DNA from: PFJX01 sp963713085
GTDB taxonomy: Bacteria; Pseudomonadota; Gammaproteobacteria; Burkholderiales; Thiobacillaceae
Length of the DNA stretch: 64,000 bases
Reading direction: 5' to 3'
Assembly: GCA_963713085.1 (NCBI GenBank)
Contig: CAVQKQ010000016.1
Location: 214,982 to 278,981, forward strand
The position numbers were made by a program, and so were the translations under genes. Shown piece after piece: positions 16,640 through 25,900 of the stretch (the first letter of the stretch is position 1; each line of letters opens with the position of its first letter). The notes below the pieces were generated by a model. That model worked only from the letters and a program-made list of their open reading frames with translations, searched no databases and had not been told where the DNA came from.

Positions 16640-16668
16640 AATATATGAATAAAGATTGCTGTCGTCAA
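16640..16668 (-). promoter_or_regulatory. Sigma-70 promoter for the candidate small RNA
   Basis: On the minus strand TTGACG (16668-16663) and TATATT (16645-16640) are separated by exactly 17 bases. The region is AT-rich, unlike its neighbours. The predicted start is near 16633. Confidence 0.6.
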
Positions 16669-16810
16669 TTAGGATTTGACTTGGTTTGCCGGTAACGAGA
16701 GAGGAAGGATTGTTCATGCCCCGAGCCGCATCGAGGCCATGCGATGAAGATGTCGGGAATAACCGAGGTGCAACGGGTTTGCAGCCTGTGGCCGTCGCCG
16801 AACACGAGGC

Positions 16811-16838
16811 TTGACGATACAGCCTTTGCCAATATAAT
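16811..16838 (+). promoter_or_regulatory. Sigma-70 promoter of grxD
   Basis: TTGACG (16811-16816), a 16-base spacer and a perfect TATAAT (16833-16838). The predicted start at about 16845 gives a leader of about 27 bases before the GTG start of grxD. Confidence 0.7.
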
Positions 16839-16871
16839 ACCCGAGTGATTTTATCAACTAAGAGGTTTGTC

Positions 16872-17192
16872 GTGGACGTGAAAGAACTGATTCACAAACA
16901 GGTGACGGAACATCCCGTCGTGCTGTACATGAAGGGGACCCCCCAGTCCCCCCAGTGCGGCTTCTCGGCCAATGCCGCGGGCATGTTGAAGGCCTGCGGA
17001 GTGGAAGACTTTTTCTCTGTGAATGTCCTGGAACAACAGGAGATACGGGAAGGGGTCAAGCAATACGCCAATTGGCCCACCATCCCCCAGCTCTATATCA
17101 ACGGCCAGTTCGTCGGCGGCGCCGACATCATGCGCGAGCTGTATCAGAGCGGCGAGTTGCAAAAACTTCTGGCCGCCACCCTGGCGCACTGA
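16872..17192 (+). CDS. grxD: Monothiol glutaredoxin GrxD
   Basis: A 106-residue monothiol glutaredoxin that binds a 2Fe-2S cluster with glutathione and passes clusters on to target proteins. The CGFS active site has its Cys at residue 29 (PQCGFSAN), and the glutathione contacts WPTIPQLYINGQFVGG and GADI are present. I chose the GTG at 16872, which begins the usual MDVKE-type N-terminus behind an AAGAGG ribosome site. The frame itself is open from 16845. It has its own promoter and terminator, so it is monocistronic. Confidence 0.93.
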   Translation: MDVKELIHKQVTEHPVVLYMKGTPQSPQCGFSANAAGMLKACGVEDFFSVNVLEQQEIREGVKQYANWPTIPQLYINGQFVGGADIMRELYQSGELQKLLAATLAH

Positions 17193-17215
17193 GACCTACC
17201 CCTTTCAGCCTTCAC

Positions 17216-17241
17216 AAGCCGGTTTACGCCGGCTTTTTTTT
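17216..17241 (+). terminator. Rho-independent terminator of grxD
   Basis: The stem AAGCCGG / CCGGCTT with a TTTACG-type loop, followed by eight T. It lies 24 bases after the grxD stop. Confidence 0.85.
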
Positions 17242-17332
17242 GCCCCCATATAAAGTTTGTACCTGGACGCCGATATCTAGGCTCAACCAATAGTTGTGAA
17301 ACAGTGCCGATGTCAATGATCCGGGGAATTGC

Positions 17333-18135
17333 TTGAGTCCGAAAAAATACGCGGTGTTTGTATCGCTCGTCACGGTGCCTGTGATTTTGGCGGTGTGGTA
17401 TGGCGCGCCCCTTTGGGGCATTGCGGCGGAGCTGGTGGCGGCGCTGCTGTCATGGTGGGAAGGGGCCGGATCCGGGGGAAAAAACCGTCCACCGTGGTGC
17501 CGAAATCGGATGGGAAGGCTTTGCGCCTTGCATTGACCGAAATGCTGCGGGGCTTATCCGAACAAGGCCATGCGAAATTTCAGACCAGCAACGCGGTACT
17601 CGATCAGGTCAAGGCGGGTTCGCCGTGGTGGCCGACGAGGTACGCACTCTCTCGCAGCGCACCAAACAATTCTCCCAGCAGAATTGGGGGGCGCTTGGAT
17701 GAGGTCCATGATTCCTTGAGACTCGCCATCAAATCCATCTATACCGTGGCCTCCATGGACATGATTTTCGCCCTCCAGTCGAAGCATCGGGTTCAGGGCA
17801 CCATGGTACGCATCAGCGAAATCAATCAGGAAATGTCGGCCTCGGCCAGACAGATCAACGCACATACCGACCAGGTGTCCGGGAGAGTCAACGCAGCGGT
17901 GACGGCATTGCCGTTTCGGGATACGACCAACCAACTGATCGATCATGCCAAGAGGCGTGTCGAAAGCGTGATGCCCTGGTCGCCCAGGCGCTGGAGCAAG
18001 TCCGGCCAAGTAATGACTTGGCACAGGGGATCGCGGGCGCGTGGAACCGGGTCCTTGAATCGGTCCGGCACTGAGCGCTGCACGGGGGCGAGGCCCAATG
18101 CGCTGGGCGTGATCATGACCGACATGAGTAAGTAG
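17333..18135 (+). pseudogene. Degraded methyl-accepting chemotaxis-type receptor gene
   Basis: Pieces of one receptor are spread over different frames. From 17333 a TTG opens SPKKYAVFVSLVTVPVILAV, a membrane segment. Another frame around 17600 gives GGFAVVADEVRTLSQRTKQF, the signalling-tip hallmark. A third frame (17700-17960) gives a coiled region ending ALPFRDTTNQLIDHAKRRVE, the usual C-terminal part of this receptor subtype. At least two frameshifts and a large loss of the sensing and HAMP regions are needed. It cannot make a working receptor. It lies just ahead of the STAS/phosphatase pair, a combination found in chemosensory-like surface regulation. Confidence 0.65.
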
Positions 18136-18286
18136 ACAATCGGATTGGGGGTGGTGATCCAGATGGCATCCCTGGAAAACATCCCTCGGGAGGGTTCCGG
18201 CCCGATTGTCACGCCGGGCCGGAGCCAGGCTAAAGAGATTCGGTCGCATGCCGATATTGAGTGCACTTATCAGGACGGAGCCATTC

Positions 18287-18595
18287 ATGCAGATCATCAG
18301 CCAGGTAGCCGAAACAAAAGCCACGCTTAAGTTGAACGGCCGCTTCGACTTCCATTCCCATCGGGATTTCCGCACCGCCTACGAACAGGCCCTCGCGATA
18401 GCGACGGTCAGGGAGATCGAGATCGACTTCAACGCTGTGGACTATCTCGACAGCTCGGCCCTGGGCATGCTCCTGCTGCTGCGCGAGAAGGCCGAGGCCT
18501 TGGACAGGAAGGTGGTGCTGTCGGGGTTGAAAGGCGCCGTCAAACAGGTGATGGATATCGCAAATTTCGGAAAGCTGTTCACGGTCAGGGCCTGA
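18287..18595 (+). CDS. STAS-domain anti-sigma-factor antagonist (HsbA-like)
   Basis: A 102-residue single STAS domain. The phosphorylatable serine region is DYLDSSALGMLLLL (S56/S57). The ATG at 18287 has an AGGACGGAG ribosome site; an upstream extension lacks one. STAS proteins of this kind switch partners when dephosphorylated by a PP2C phosphatase and re-phosphorylated by a serine-kinase domain. The gene directly downstream (8 bases) encodes both activities, so the two proteins should form one partner-switching module. Confidence 0.85.
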   Translation: MQIISQVAETKATLKLNGRFDFHSHRDFRTAYEQALAIATVREIEIDFNAVDYLDSSALGMLLLLREKAEALDRKVVLSGLKGAVKQVMDIANFGKLFTVRA

Positions 18596-18603
18596 ATTCA
18601 GCC

Positions 18604-20304
18604 GTGCGGAAAACCCTTCTCAAGATACTTATCGCCGACCATTCCCCGACCGACGTCACGAAACTGGCATCGCTTGTGGCCCATCTTGGGCATCAGCCGA
18701 TCGTCGCGGACGACGGCCAGGGCGCCCTGGATCTGTTCCAGCGGGAATCCCCCGACCTGGTCTTCATGGACATCATGATGCCGGGTATGGATGGCATCGA
18801 GGCGGTGCGCCGGATCCGGGCGCTGCCCTCGGAAAAATGGACCCCCATCATCTTTTATTCGGCCCTGGGTCGCGACCAGGACATCGTGCGCGGCATGGAG
18901 GCGGGGGGCGACGACTATCTGGTCAAGCCCGCTTCGAACCCGTTGCTCACGGCCAAGATCGGCGGCTATGCCCGTTTGCTCGACCTGCGGCGCGGGGCAC
19001 TGAACCATACCGCCGAACTGGAATCCTGGCGTACGGAGGTGGAGGAGCAGACCCGGCTCGGCGCCCACGTCATGGAGCGGCTCACCGACGCGGAGGGTTT
19101 GCGCGACTCTATGGTGCGCCATTTCAATCTGCCGGCGGAAACCTTCAGCGGGGATATGCTGTGCGCCGCCCGGGCCCCTGGAGACGTTCTCAACGTCATG
19201 CTGGCGGATGCTTCCGGTCACGGCCTGGCCGCCGCCTTGACCGCCATGCCCCTGACCCAGATCTTCTACAGCATGACGGCCAAGGGTTTCCCGCTCTCTT
19301 CCATTGCCGAGGAACTCAACCGCAAGCTCAAGGCGCTTCTGCCAGCGGACCGGTTCGTTGCGGCCACCCTGGCATCGGTGGACGTGCGCAATCGGACCGT
19401 GGAGATCTGGAATGGCGGCAACCCTGATGCAATCTATCTCAATATGGCGGGGGAGACGTGCATGCAGTGGATCTCCAGCCATCCGCCGCTGGGGATCCTT
19501 CCGGACAAGCATTTTTCCGGGGTGACGGAAACCGTGGCGTTGCCGGAGCCCGGCGATCTGGTGCTGTGTTCGGACGGCCTGATCGAGGCGGAAGGTGCGG
19601 GCGGAAAGTGGCTGGGACTGGAGGGCGTGGGCGCGATCCTGCGCGGGATGGATGCCGAAGCGGACCGGATCGGCGCATTGCGCCGAGGCGTGGAAATGCA
19701 TCTCGGAGGCCGCAGGGCCAAGGACGACATCTCCTGCATGATGGTTTCGATTCCCGTCGAGCGACGCCGCGAGGTCCGTTTTACCGCACCCAAGCTGGAG
19801 CATGCCGGCGCCGTGGAGAAGTGGCGCCTGGCACTCTCCTATAGTGCCCAGGAACTGCGTTACCTGGACGTGGTGCCGGCGGTGCTGGGATTCATCACCC
19901 AGGTGAATGCCCTGAAGCCCCATCAGGGGGGCTTGTTCCTGATCCTGTCAGAGCTGTTCAACAATGCCCTGGATCATGGATTGCTCAAGCTCGATTCCGC
20001 CACCAAATCGCTGGCGGGGGGGTTCGAAATCTACTTGCAGCAGCGGGCCGAGCGTCTGGCCGGTCTGGACCACGGGAAGATCGACCTGTCGTTCCTGCTG
20101 CATACCATAGACGATTGCGCCGTGCTCGATATCTCCCTGGGAGACAGCGGGGCGGGTTTCGATTACCAAGCCTGGATGGACGGCAATGCCGCCTTCGGGG
20201 ACGAGTTTCCGCACGGGCGTGGCCTGGCCCTGGTTAGAAGCCTGTGTTCGGAGGTCATCTTTTCCGGAAACGGCAACAAGGTCTGGGCGCGCTTCCTGCT
20301 GTAG
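18604..20304 (+). CDS. Response regulator with PP2C phosphatase and HATPase serine-kinase domain (HsbR-like)
   Basis: A 566-residue three-domain regulator starting at a GTG. Residues about 7-125 are a receiver (phospho-acceptor D56 in LVFMDIMMPG, conserved K in VKPAS). Residues about 165-395 are a SpoIIE-type PP2C phosphatase (FSGDMLCA, LADASGHGLAAA, DDISCMM). Residues about 430-566 are a GHKL ATPase (SELFNNALDHG N-box, GDSGAGFD, HGRGLALVRSLCSE). The architecture equals Pseudomonas HsbR, which controls the phosphorylation of the STAS protein HsbA. The adjacent STAS gene is the obvious partner; the histidine kinase is not in the window. Confidence 0.9.
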   Translation: MRKTLLKILIADHSPTDVTKLASLVAHLGHQPIVADDGQGALDLFQRESPDLVFMDIMMPGMDGIEAVRRIRALPSEKWTPIIFYSALGRDQDIVRGMEAGGDDYLVKPASNPLLTAKIGGYARLLDLRRGALNHTAELESWRTEVEEQTRLGAHVMERLTDAEGLRDSMVRHFNLPAETFSGDMLCAARAPGDVLNVMLADASGHGLAAALTAMPLTQIFYSMTAKGFPLSSIAEELNRKLKALLPADRFVAATLASVDVRNRTVEIWNGGNPDAIYLNMAGETCMQWISSHPPLGILPDKHFSGVTETVALPEPGDLVLCSDGLIEAEGAGGKWLGLEGVGAILRGMDAEADRIGALRRGVEMHLGGRRAKDDISCMMVSIPVERRREVRFTAPKLEHAGAVEKWRLALSYSAQELRYLDVVPAVLGFITQVNALKPHQGGLFLILSELFNNALDHGLLKLDSATKSLAGGFEIYLQQRAERLAGLDHGKIDLSFLLHTIDDCAVLDISLGDSGAGFDYQAWMDGNAAFGDEFPHGRGLALVRSLCSEVIFSGNGNKVWARFLL

Positions 20305-20424
20305 ACGAGGTTTGCCGGCATCGCGGCGTCCGATCTACTCGGCGCGCCGAGTCAACTTCCTGGGCCGGTGATAGATAGAAATCCACCTCTGCAGCCAGGT
20401 ACTGTATTGGCGGCAACCGCGGTA

Positions 20425-22149
20425 CTAGGCGTTGATCCGCACCAGCAGTTCCTGGATTCGTTCCGGTCGCCCTGCCCGCAGCAGTTTTTTCGCCATGGGC
20501 GCCAGTTCGCCCTTGTGGCTGCGCATGACCTGCTGTTTCACCGCCAGGACATGGGCCGGGTGCATGGAGAATGAGGTCAGGCCCAAGCCCAACAGCAGTC
20601 GGGTGAGACGGGGGTCGCCGGCCATCTCGCCGCACACGGAGACATGCTTTCCCTGCTTCCGCCCCACCGCCAGGGTATGGTCGATCAGGCCGAGGACGGC
20701 GGGGTGCAGCGGATCATAAAGGTGGGCCACGGCATCGTCGGTGCGGTCGATGGCCAGGGTGTATTGGATCAGGTCGTTGGTACCCAGGGAAAGGAAGTCC
20801 AGCTTGCGGGCGAACCACTCGGCCGCCAGGGCGGCGGCGGGGACCTCGATCATGCCGCCCAGCGGGACCGTTGCATCAAAGGGGATGTCTTCAACCCTGA
20901 GGCTGCCCCGGGCGGCACCGATCAGGGCAAGGGCCTGGTCCAGTTCCGTCAGGCTCGCCAGCATGGGTAGGAGGATGCGGATCTTGCCGTAGTGGCTGGC
21001 GCGCAACAGGGCGCGGATCTGGGTGATGAAGATCTGGGGCTCGGCCAGGCACAGGCGGATGGCGCGCCGCCCCAGGGCCGGGTTGACGCTGGTCTCGTCC
21101 AGCCAGCGCACGGATTTGTCCGCGCCCACGTCCAGGGTGCGGATGACCACGGGGCGCCCCTTCATCTCCCGGACCACATGCCGGTAGGATTCGAATTGTT
21201 CGTCCTCGGAGGGCAATTCGTCCCGGTTGAGGAACAGGAATTCGCTGCGGAACAGGCCGATGCCCGAGACGTTCTCGCTGATGGCCTGGCTCACGTCCAC
21301 CGGTAGGTCGATGTTGGCCATCAACTCGATGTCGATCCCGTCCAGGGTGGTGGATGGGCTGGATTTCAGACGCCGGAGCTTCTTCTGCTCCAGGCGCCAT
21401 TGGTTCCGCCGCAGCCGGTATTCGTCGAGGATGGCCGGCGTCGGATCGACAATGACCACCCCGGCGACACCGTCCACTATCAGCCAGTCGCCCTCGTGGA
21501 TCAGCGCCCTGGCGTTGTGGAGGGCCATGGCCGAGGGCAGGTTGAGGCTGCGGGCCAGGATAGCGGTGTGGGAGGTGGTGCCACCCAGGTCGGTGATGAA
21601 GCCGGCATAGTCGTGGCGCTTGAACAGCACCATGTCGCTGGGGGACAGGTCGTGGGCCACCAGAATGGTGTCGCCTTCTTCCGCGGTCTTGAGCGGGGCG
21701 TGGCCGGGATGCCCCATCAGGGCCTTGAGGATCTTGTCGGCTACCTGGCGCACGTCCTGGCGCCGCTCGCGCAGGTATTCATCCTCGATGGTCTCGAACT
21801 GGGCGATGAGTTCCTCGGTCTGCTGGGCCAGCGCCCATTCGGCGTTGCATTTATCCTCGCGTATGCGCTGCTTTGGCAGTTCCGAGAGCATGGAGTCCGA
21901 CAGGATCATGACGTGCACATCGAGGAAAGCGGACAGCTCCGCCGGCGCCCCTTCTGGGATGTGTTCCCGGAGGTCCAGCATTTCGGCGCGGACCGCCTCC
22001 ACCGCAGCGTCGAAACGCTCGACCTCCTCCTCCAAGTGTTCCGCCCTGAGAATGTAGTGGGGCGCCTCCAGACGGTCATGGGAATACAACTGGGCACGGC
22101 CGATGGCATAGCCGTTGGAAACGCCGATGCCGTGCAGGGCGAAGGTCAT
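20425..22149 (-). CDS. ptsI: Phosphoenolpyruvate-protein phosphotransferase (Enzyme I)
   Basis: A 574-residue Enzyme I, the first step of the PTS. The active-site His is H194 in GGTTSHTAILAR. The C-terminal PEP-binding barrel is intact, with GIGLFRSEFLFL, RTLDVGADKS and SLGTNDLIQYTLA. It passes phosphate to HPr, whose gene overlaps it by 4 bases upstream. No sugar-specific IIB or IIC gene is near, so this EIIA-HPr-EI set is probably regulatory rather than a sugar importer, as is common in betaproteobacteria. Confidence 0.94.
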   Translation of the reverse strand: MTFALHGIGVSNGYAIGRAQLYSHDRLEAPHYILRAEHLEEEVERFDAAVEAVRAEMLDLREHIPEGAPAELSAFLDVHVMILSDSMLSELPKQRIREDKCNAEWALAQQTEELIAQFETIEDEYLRERRQDVRQVADKILKALMGHPGHAPLKTAEEGDTILVAHDLSPSDMVLFKRHDYAGFITDLGGTTSHTAILARSLNLPSAMALHNARALIHEGDWLIVDGVAGVVIVDPTPAILDEYRLRRNQWRLEQKKLRRLKSSPSTTLDGIDIELMANIDLPVDVSQAISENVSGIGLFRSEFLFLNRDELPSEDEQFESYRHVVREMKGRPVVIRTLDVGADKSVRWLDETSVNPALGRRAIRLCLAEPQIFITQIRALLRASHYGKIRILLPMLASLTELDQALALIGAARGSLRVEDIPFDATVPLGGMIEVPAAALAAEWFARKLDFLSLGTNDLIQYTLAIDRTDDAVAHLYDPLHPAVLGLIDHTLAVGRKQGKHVSVCGEMAGDPRLTRLLLGLGLTSFSMHPAHVLAVKQQVMRSHKGELAPMAKKLLRAGRPERIQELLVRINA

Positions 22150-22415
22150 TCACCCTCTCCGAACTTGTCTTCGATCAGGGCCACCAGCGCGTCCATGGCG
22201 CTGGCTTCATCCTCGCCCCGGGTTTCCAGGTGGATGGTGGTCCCCCGCGCGGCGGCCAGCATCATCACGCCCATGATGCTCTTGCCGTTGATGCGGCGGC
22301 CGTTGCGGGACAGCCAGATGTCGGATTTGAACTGGCCGGCGGTCTGGGTCAGCTTGGCGGAGGCGCGGGCGTGCAGGCCCAGCTTGTTGGTGATCTCGAT
22401 GTCGCGCTCAGGCAC
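22146..22415 (-). CDS. ptsH: Phosphocarrier protein HPr
   Basis: An 89-residue HPr. The GTG at 22415 places a GGAG site 8 bases upstream and gives the canonical length; an ATG at 22433 would also be possible. H15 lies in KLGLHARASAKL. The serine at 46 in NGKSIMGVMML is the regulatory Ser46 site. The gene overlaps the EIIA stop by 8 bases and the Enzyme I start by 4, so expression is coupled. No HPr kinase gene is in view. Confidence 0.93.
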   Translation of the reverse strand: MPERDIEITNKLGLHARASAKLTQTAGQFKSDIWLSRNGRRINGKSIMGVMMLAAARGTTIHLETRGEDEASAMDALVALIEDKFGEGE

Positions 22416-22809
22416 GCTTGGGCTCCGATGCAATATGGAAGATTCCGGACTGGCCGCCGGATACCGCTTTCGCGATGAGAGTGCCCATGTCCCGATCGCG
22501 ATAGTTGAGGGCCTTGAGCAGCATGGGCAGATTGATGCCCGCTATGGCCTCGACTCGGTGTCCCTGGATGACCTTGCAAACGATGTTGCAGGGGGTGGCG
22601 CCATAGATGTCCGTCAGGATCAGGACCCCATCGCCCCGGTCGAGCCGGCTCAGCCGCTCCAGGGTATGGGCCAGCATGGCATCGGGATCCTGGATGGAAG
22701 AGAGATCCAGGTTTTCCAACTGTTCCGGGCGTTGGCCCAGCACGTGGGCGGCACACTGGATAAGACACTCGCCCAGGTTGGCGTGGGCGACTATGAGCAG
22801 CGAGATCAT
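22408..22809 (-). CDS. PTS EIIA domain, mannose/fructose (man) family
   Basis: A 133-residue free-standing EIIA of the mannose family. The phosphorylated His is H9 in IVAHANLGECL. The core LTDIYGATPCNI loop is conserved. It is the first gene of an EIIA-HPr-EI transcript without IIB/IIC partners. The likely role is to report PEP/phosphate status to other proteins; the target is unknown. Confidence 0.9.
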   Translation of the reverse strand: MISLLIVAHANLGECLIQCAAHVLGQRPEQLENLDLSSIQDPDAMLAHTLERLSRLDRGDGVLILTDIYGATPCNIVCKVIQGHRVEAIAGINLPMLLKALNYRDRDMGTLIAKAVSGGQSGIFHIASEPKRA

Positions 22810-22953
22810 GGAACGGCAGGTGGCTTCAATAGAGAAATTTTACGCCGCCTCATCGACGGCGGAATGTTGCTTTGCAACACTATTATCTCCCTTTGATGGA
22901 AAAGGTTGGGGGGCAGCCGCTAAAATCCCCACCTAACTCAGCGAACCCCTTCC

Positions 22954-25900
22954 ATGGCCACCGACCGCATCCGCGAAATACCCTACAACTACACTTCCTT
23001 CTCCGACCGGGAAATCGTCATACGGCTGCTGGGACAGGAAGGCTGGCGTCTGGTGGAGGAACTGCGCGAGGAACGCCGTACCGGGCGGTCGGCCCGGATG
23101 CTGTTCGAGGTCCTGGGCGATATCTGGGTGGTGACGCGCAACCCCTACCTGGAAGACGATCTCCTGTCCAATCCGCATCGCCGGGGCCTGCTGGTGCAGG
23201 CCTTGCGCCATCGCCTGTTCGAGATCGAAAAGCGGCGCCAGGGCAACGAGCGGGTGGGACACCTGCTGGGGCTGGCCAGCCGGGCGGTGGACGGCTTCGA
23301 GATGGGGTTCGTGGAAACCGAGCGCCTGCGCCGGGAGATCGTTGCCCGGCTGGTCCGCCACACCCGCAAGGACAACATCGCCTTCGACGGCATGGCCCGG
23401 GTCAGCCATGTCACCGACGCCACCGACTGGCGCGTGGAGTATCCCTTCGTGGTGCTGTATCCGGACTCCGAGGCGGAGATTCCGGGCCTGGTGGCGGGCT
23501 GCGTGGAATTGGGGCTCACCGTCATTCCCCGGGGCGGCGGTACCGGCTACACCGGCGGCGCGGTGCCCCTGACCCCGATGTCGGCCGTGATCAACATCGA
23601 AAAGCTGGACCGGCTGTCCGGCATCACCGAGGTGGTCCTGCCGGGACAGGATACCAACCGCCGTGCCCACGTGATCCATTGCGGCGCCGGGGCGGTGACG
23701 CGCCGGGTCATGGAGGCCGCCGAGTCCGCCGGACTGGCCTTCGCCGTTGATCCCACCAGCGCCGATGCCTCCTGCATCGGCGGCAACGTCGCCATGAACG
23801 CCGGCGGCAAGAAGGCGGTACTGTGGGGTACCGCCGTGGACAACCTGGTGTCCTGGAAGATGGTGACCCCGAACGCCGACTGGCTGGAAGTCACCCGCCT
23901 GGACCACAACCTGTCCAAGATCCACGACATCGATACGGCTCGCTTCGAGCTGCGCCACTCCCATGCCGACGGCAGCCCCAAGGGCGAACCGGAGATCCTG
24001 GAGATCCCGGGTGCCACGTTCCGCAAACAGGGGCTGGGCAAGGATGTGACCAACAAGTTCCTTGGTGGCCTGCCCGGTATCCAGAAGGAAGGCTGCGACG
24101 GCCTGATCACCCAGGCCAGCTTCGTGCTGCACCGCATGCCGACTCATGTCCGGACCGTCTGCATGGAGTTCTTCGGGACGGTGGCGGAGGCGGTGCCGGC
24201 CATCGTCGAGGTGAAGAACCTGATGGATACGCAGCCCGGCGGCGTGGTCCTTGCGGGTCTGGAACACATGGATGCCCGTTACATCAAGGCGGTGGGCTAC
24301 GCCACCAAGGCGGAACGTGTCGGCCGGCCGAATATGGTGCTGTTGGCCGACGTGGCGGGGGATGAGGCGGAGAACGCCGATGCCGCCGCCGCCCGCATCG
24401 TCGAACTGGCCGAGGCCCGGGGCGGCGAGGGCTTCATCGCGGTGAGCCCGGAGGCGCGCAAGAAATTCTGGCTGGACCGTTCCCGCGCCGCCGCCATCGC
24501 CGCCCACACCAACGCCTTCAAGGTGAACGAGGACGTGGTGATCCCGCTGCCTCGGCTGGGCGATTACTCGGACGGGATCGAGCGCATCAACATCGAGCTT
24601 TCCATCCGCAACAAGCTGGCCCTGCTGGAGGCCCTGGAGGCCTTCCTGATGGGCGATCTGCCCCTGTTCGAGGACGACGACGGCATCGCCGATCCGGCCC
24701 TGACCGAGGCGCGGCGGACCCGGGCACTGGAATTGGTGGACTCGGTGCGCGGCCGCTGGCTCGGCTACCTGGAAGACCTGGACGGGCCCCTGCCGCCCAA
24801 CCTGTGCAGCGTGGCCGACCACGCCCCGCTACGGGAAGCGAAGACGGTGTTCCAGGCGCTCCAGGATCACAGCCTGCGCGTGTCCTGGAAACGGGAAGTG
24901 CGAAGCGAACTGCGCCAGATCTTCACCGGCAGGGAATACGAGCCGGTGCTGGAACGGTGCGACGCCATCCACAAGCGGGTCCTCAAGGGCCGGGTGTTCG
25001 TGGCCCTGCACATGCACGCCGGCGACGGCAACGTGCACACCAACATCCCGGTCAACTCCGACGATTACGCCATGCTCCAGGCCGCCAGCCAGGCCGTGGC
25101 GCGCATCATGCGTTTGGCCGAATCCCTGGGCGGCGTCATATCCGGCGAGCATGGCATCGGCATCACCAAGCTGGAGTTCCTGTCGGAAAAAGCCCTGACC
25201 GAATTTGCCGACTACAAGGATCGGGTGGACCCGGAGGGGCGCTTCAACAAGGGCAAGCTGCTCAGGGGTGCCGACCTGACCAAGGCCTATACGCCATCGT
25301 TCGGCTTGCTGGAACTGGAATCCCTGATCATGGAACAGTCGGAGATCGGCGCCATCGCCGACTCCATCAAGGACTGCCTGCGCTGCGGCAAGTGCAAGCC
25401 GGTGTGCAACACCCATGTGCCCAGGGCCAACCTGCTCTACTCGCCGCGCAATAAGATCCTGGCCACTTCCCTGCTGATCGAGGCCTTTTTGTACGAGGAA
25501 CAGACCCGACGCGGCGTCTCCCTCAAGCACTTCGACGAGTTCGACGACGTGGCGGACCATTGCACCGTATGCCACAAGTGCGTGAATCCCTGTCCGGTGG
25601 ATATCGACTTCGGCGACGTCACCGTGGCCATGCGCAATTTCCTCAACACCGCCGGCAAGAAGAGGAAGGCGCCGGCCACCCGGCTGGCCATGGCCTTCCT
25701 CAACAGCACCGATATCGACGCCATCCGCATCCTGCGCAAGGGGGCCATCCAGTTCGGCTACCTGGGCCAGCGCCTGGGCGCGGCGGTCATGCGCCAGCTG
25801 CCCCAGGTCAGGGAGGCCATGCGGCACCCCCCCGCCACCGTCGGCAAACCGAATGTGCCGACCCAGGTGATCCACTTCTTCAACCGTTCCCTGCCGGGCA

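Larger units (their letters stand above)
16442..16871. other. Intergenic region between the nuclease gene and grxD
   Basis: About 430 bases with no convincing protein gene. It holds a minus-strand unit (promoter 16640-16668, terminator 16468-16497) and a plus-strand promoter for grxD (16811-16838). Short frames exist on both strands but lack codon-usage support. Confidence 0.6.

Noticed and set aside
16495..16695. Plus-strand 66-codon frame over the small-RNA region
   Set aside because: It starts over the terminator stem, has no usable ribosome spacing and looks non-coding. The promoter and terminator polarity favour a minus-strand RNA.
20338..20351. Perfect 14-bp palindrome CTCGGCGCGCCGAG as a terminator
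   Set aside because: It lacks a T-run on either side. It may help end transcription between the convergent genes but the evidence is too thin.
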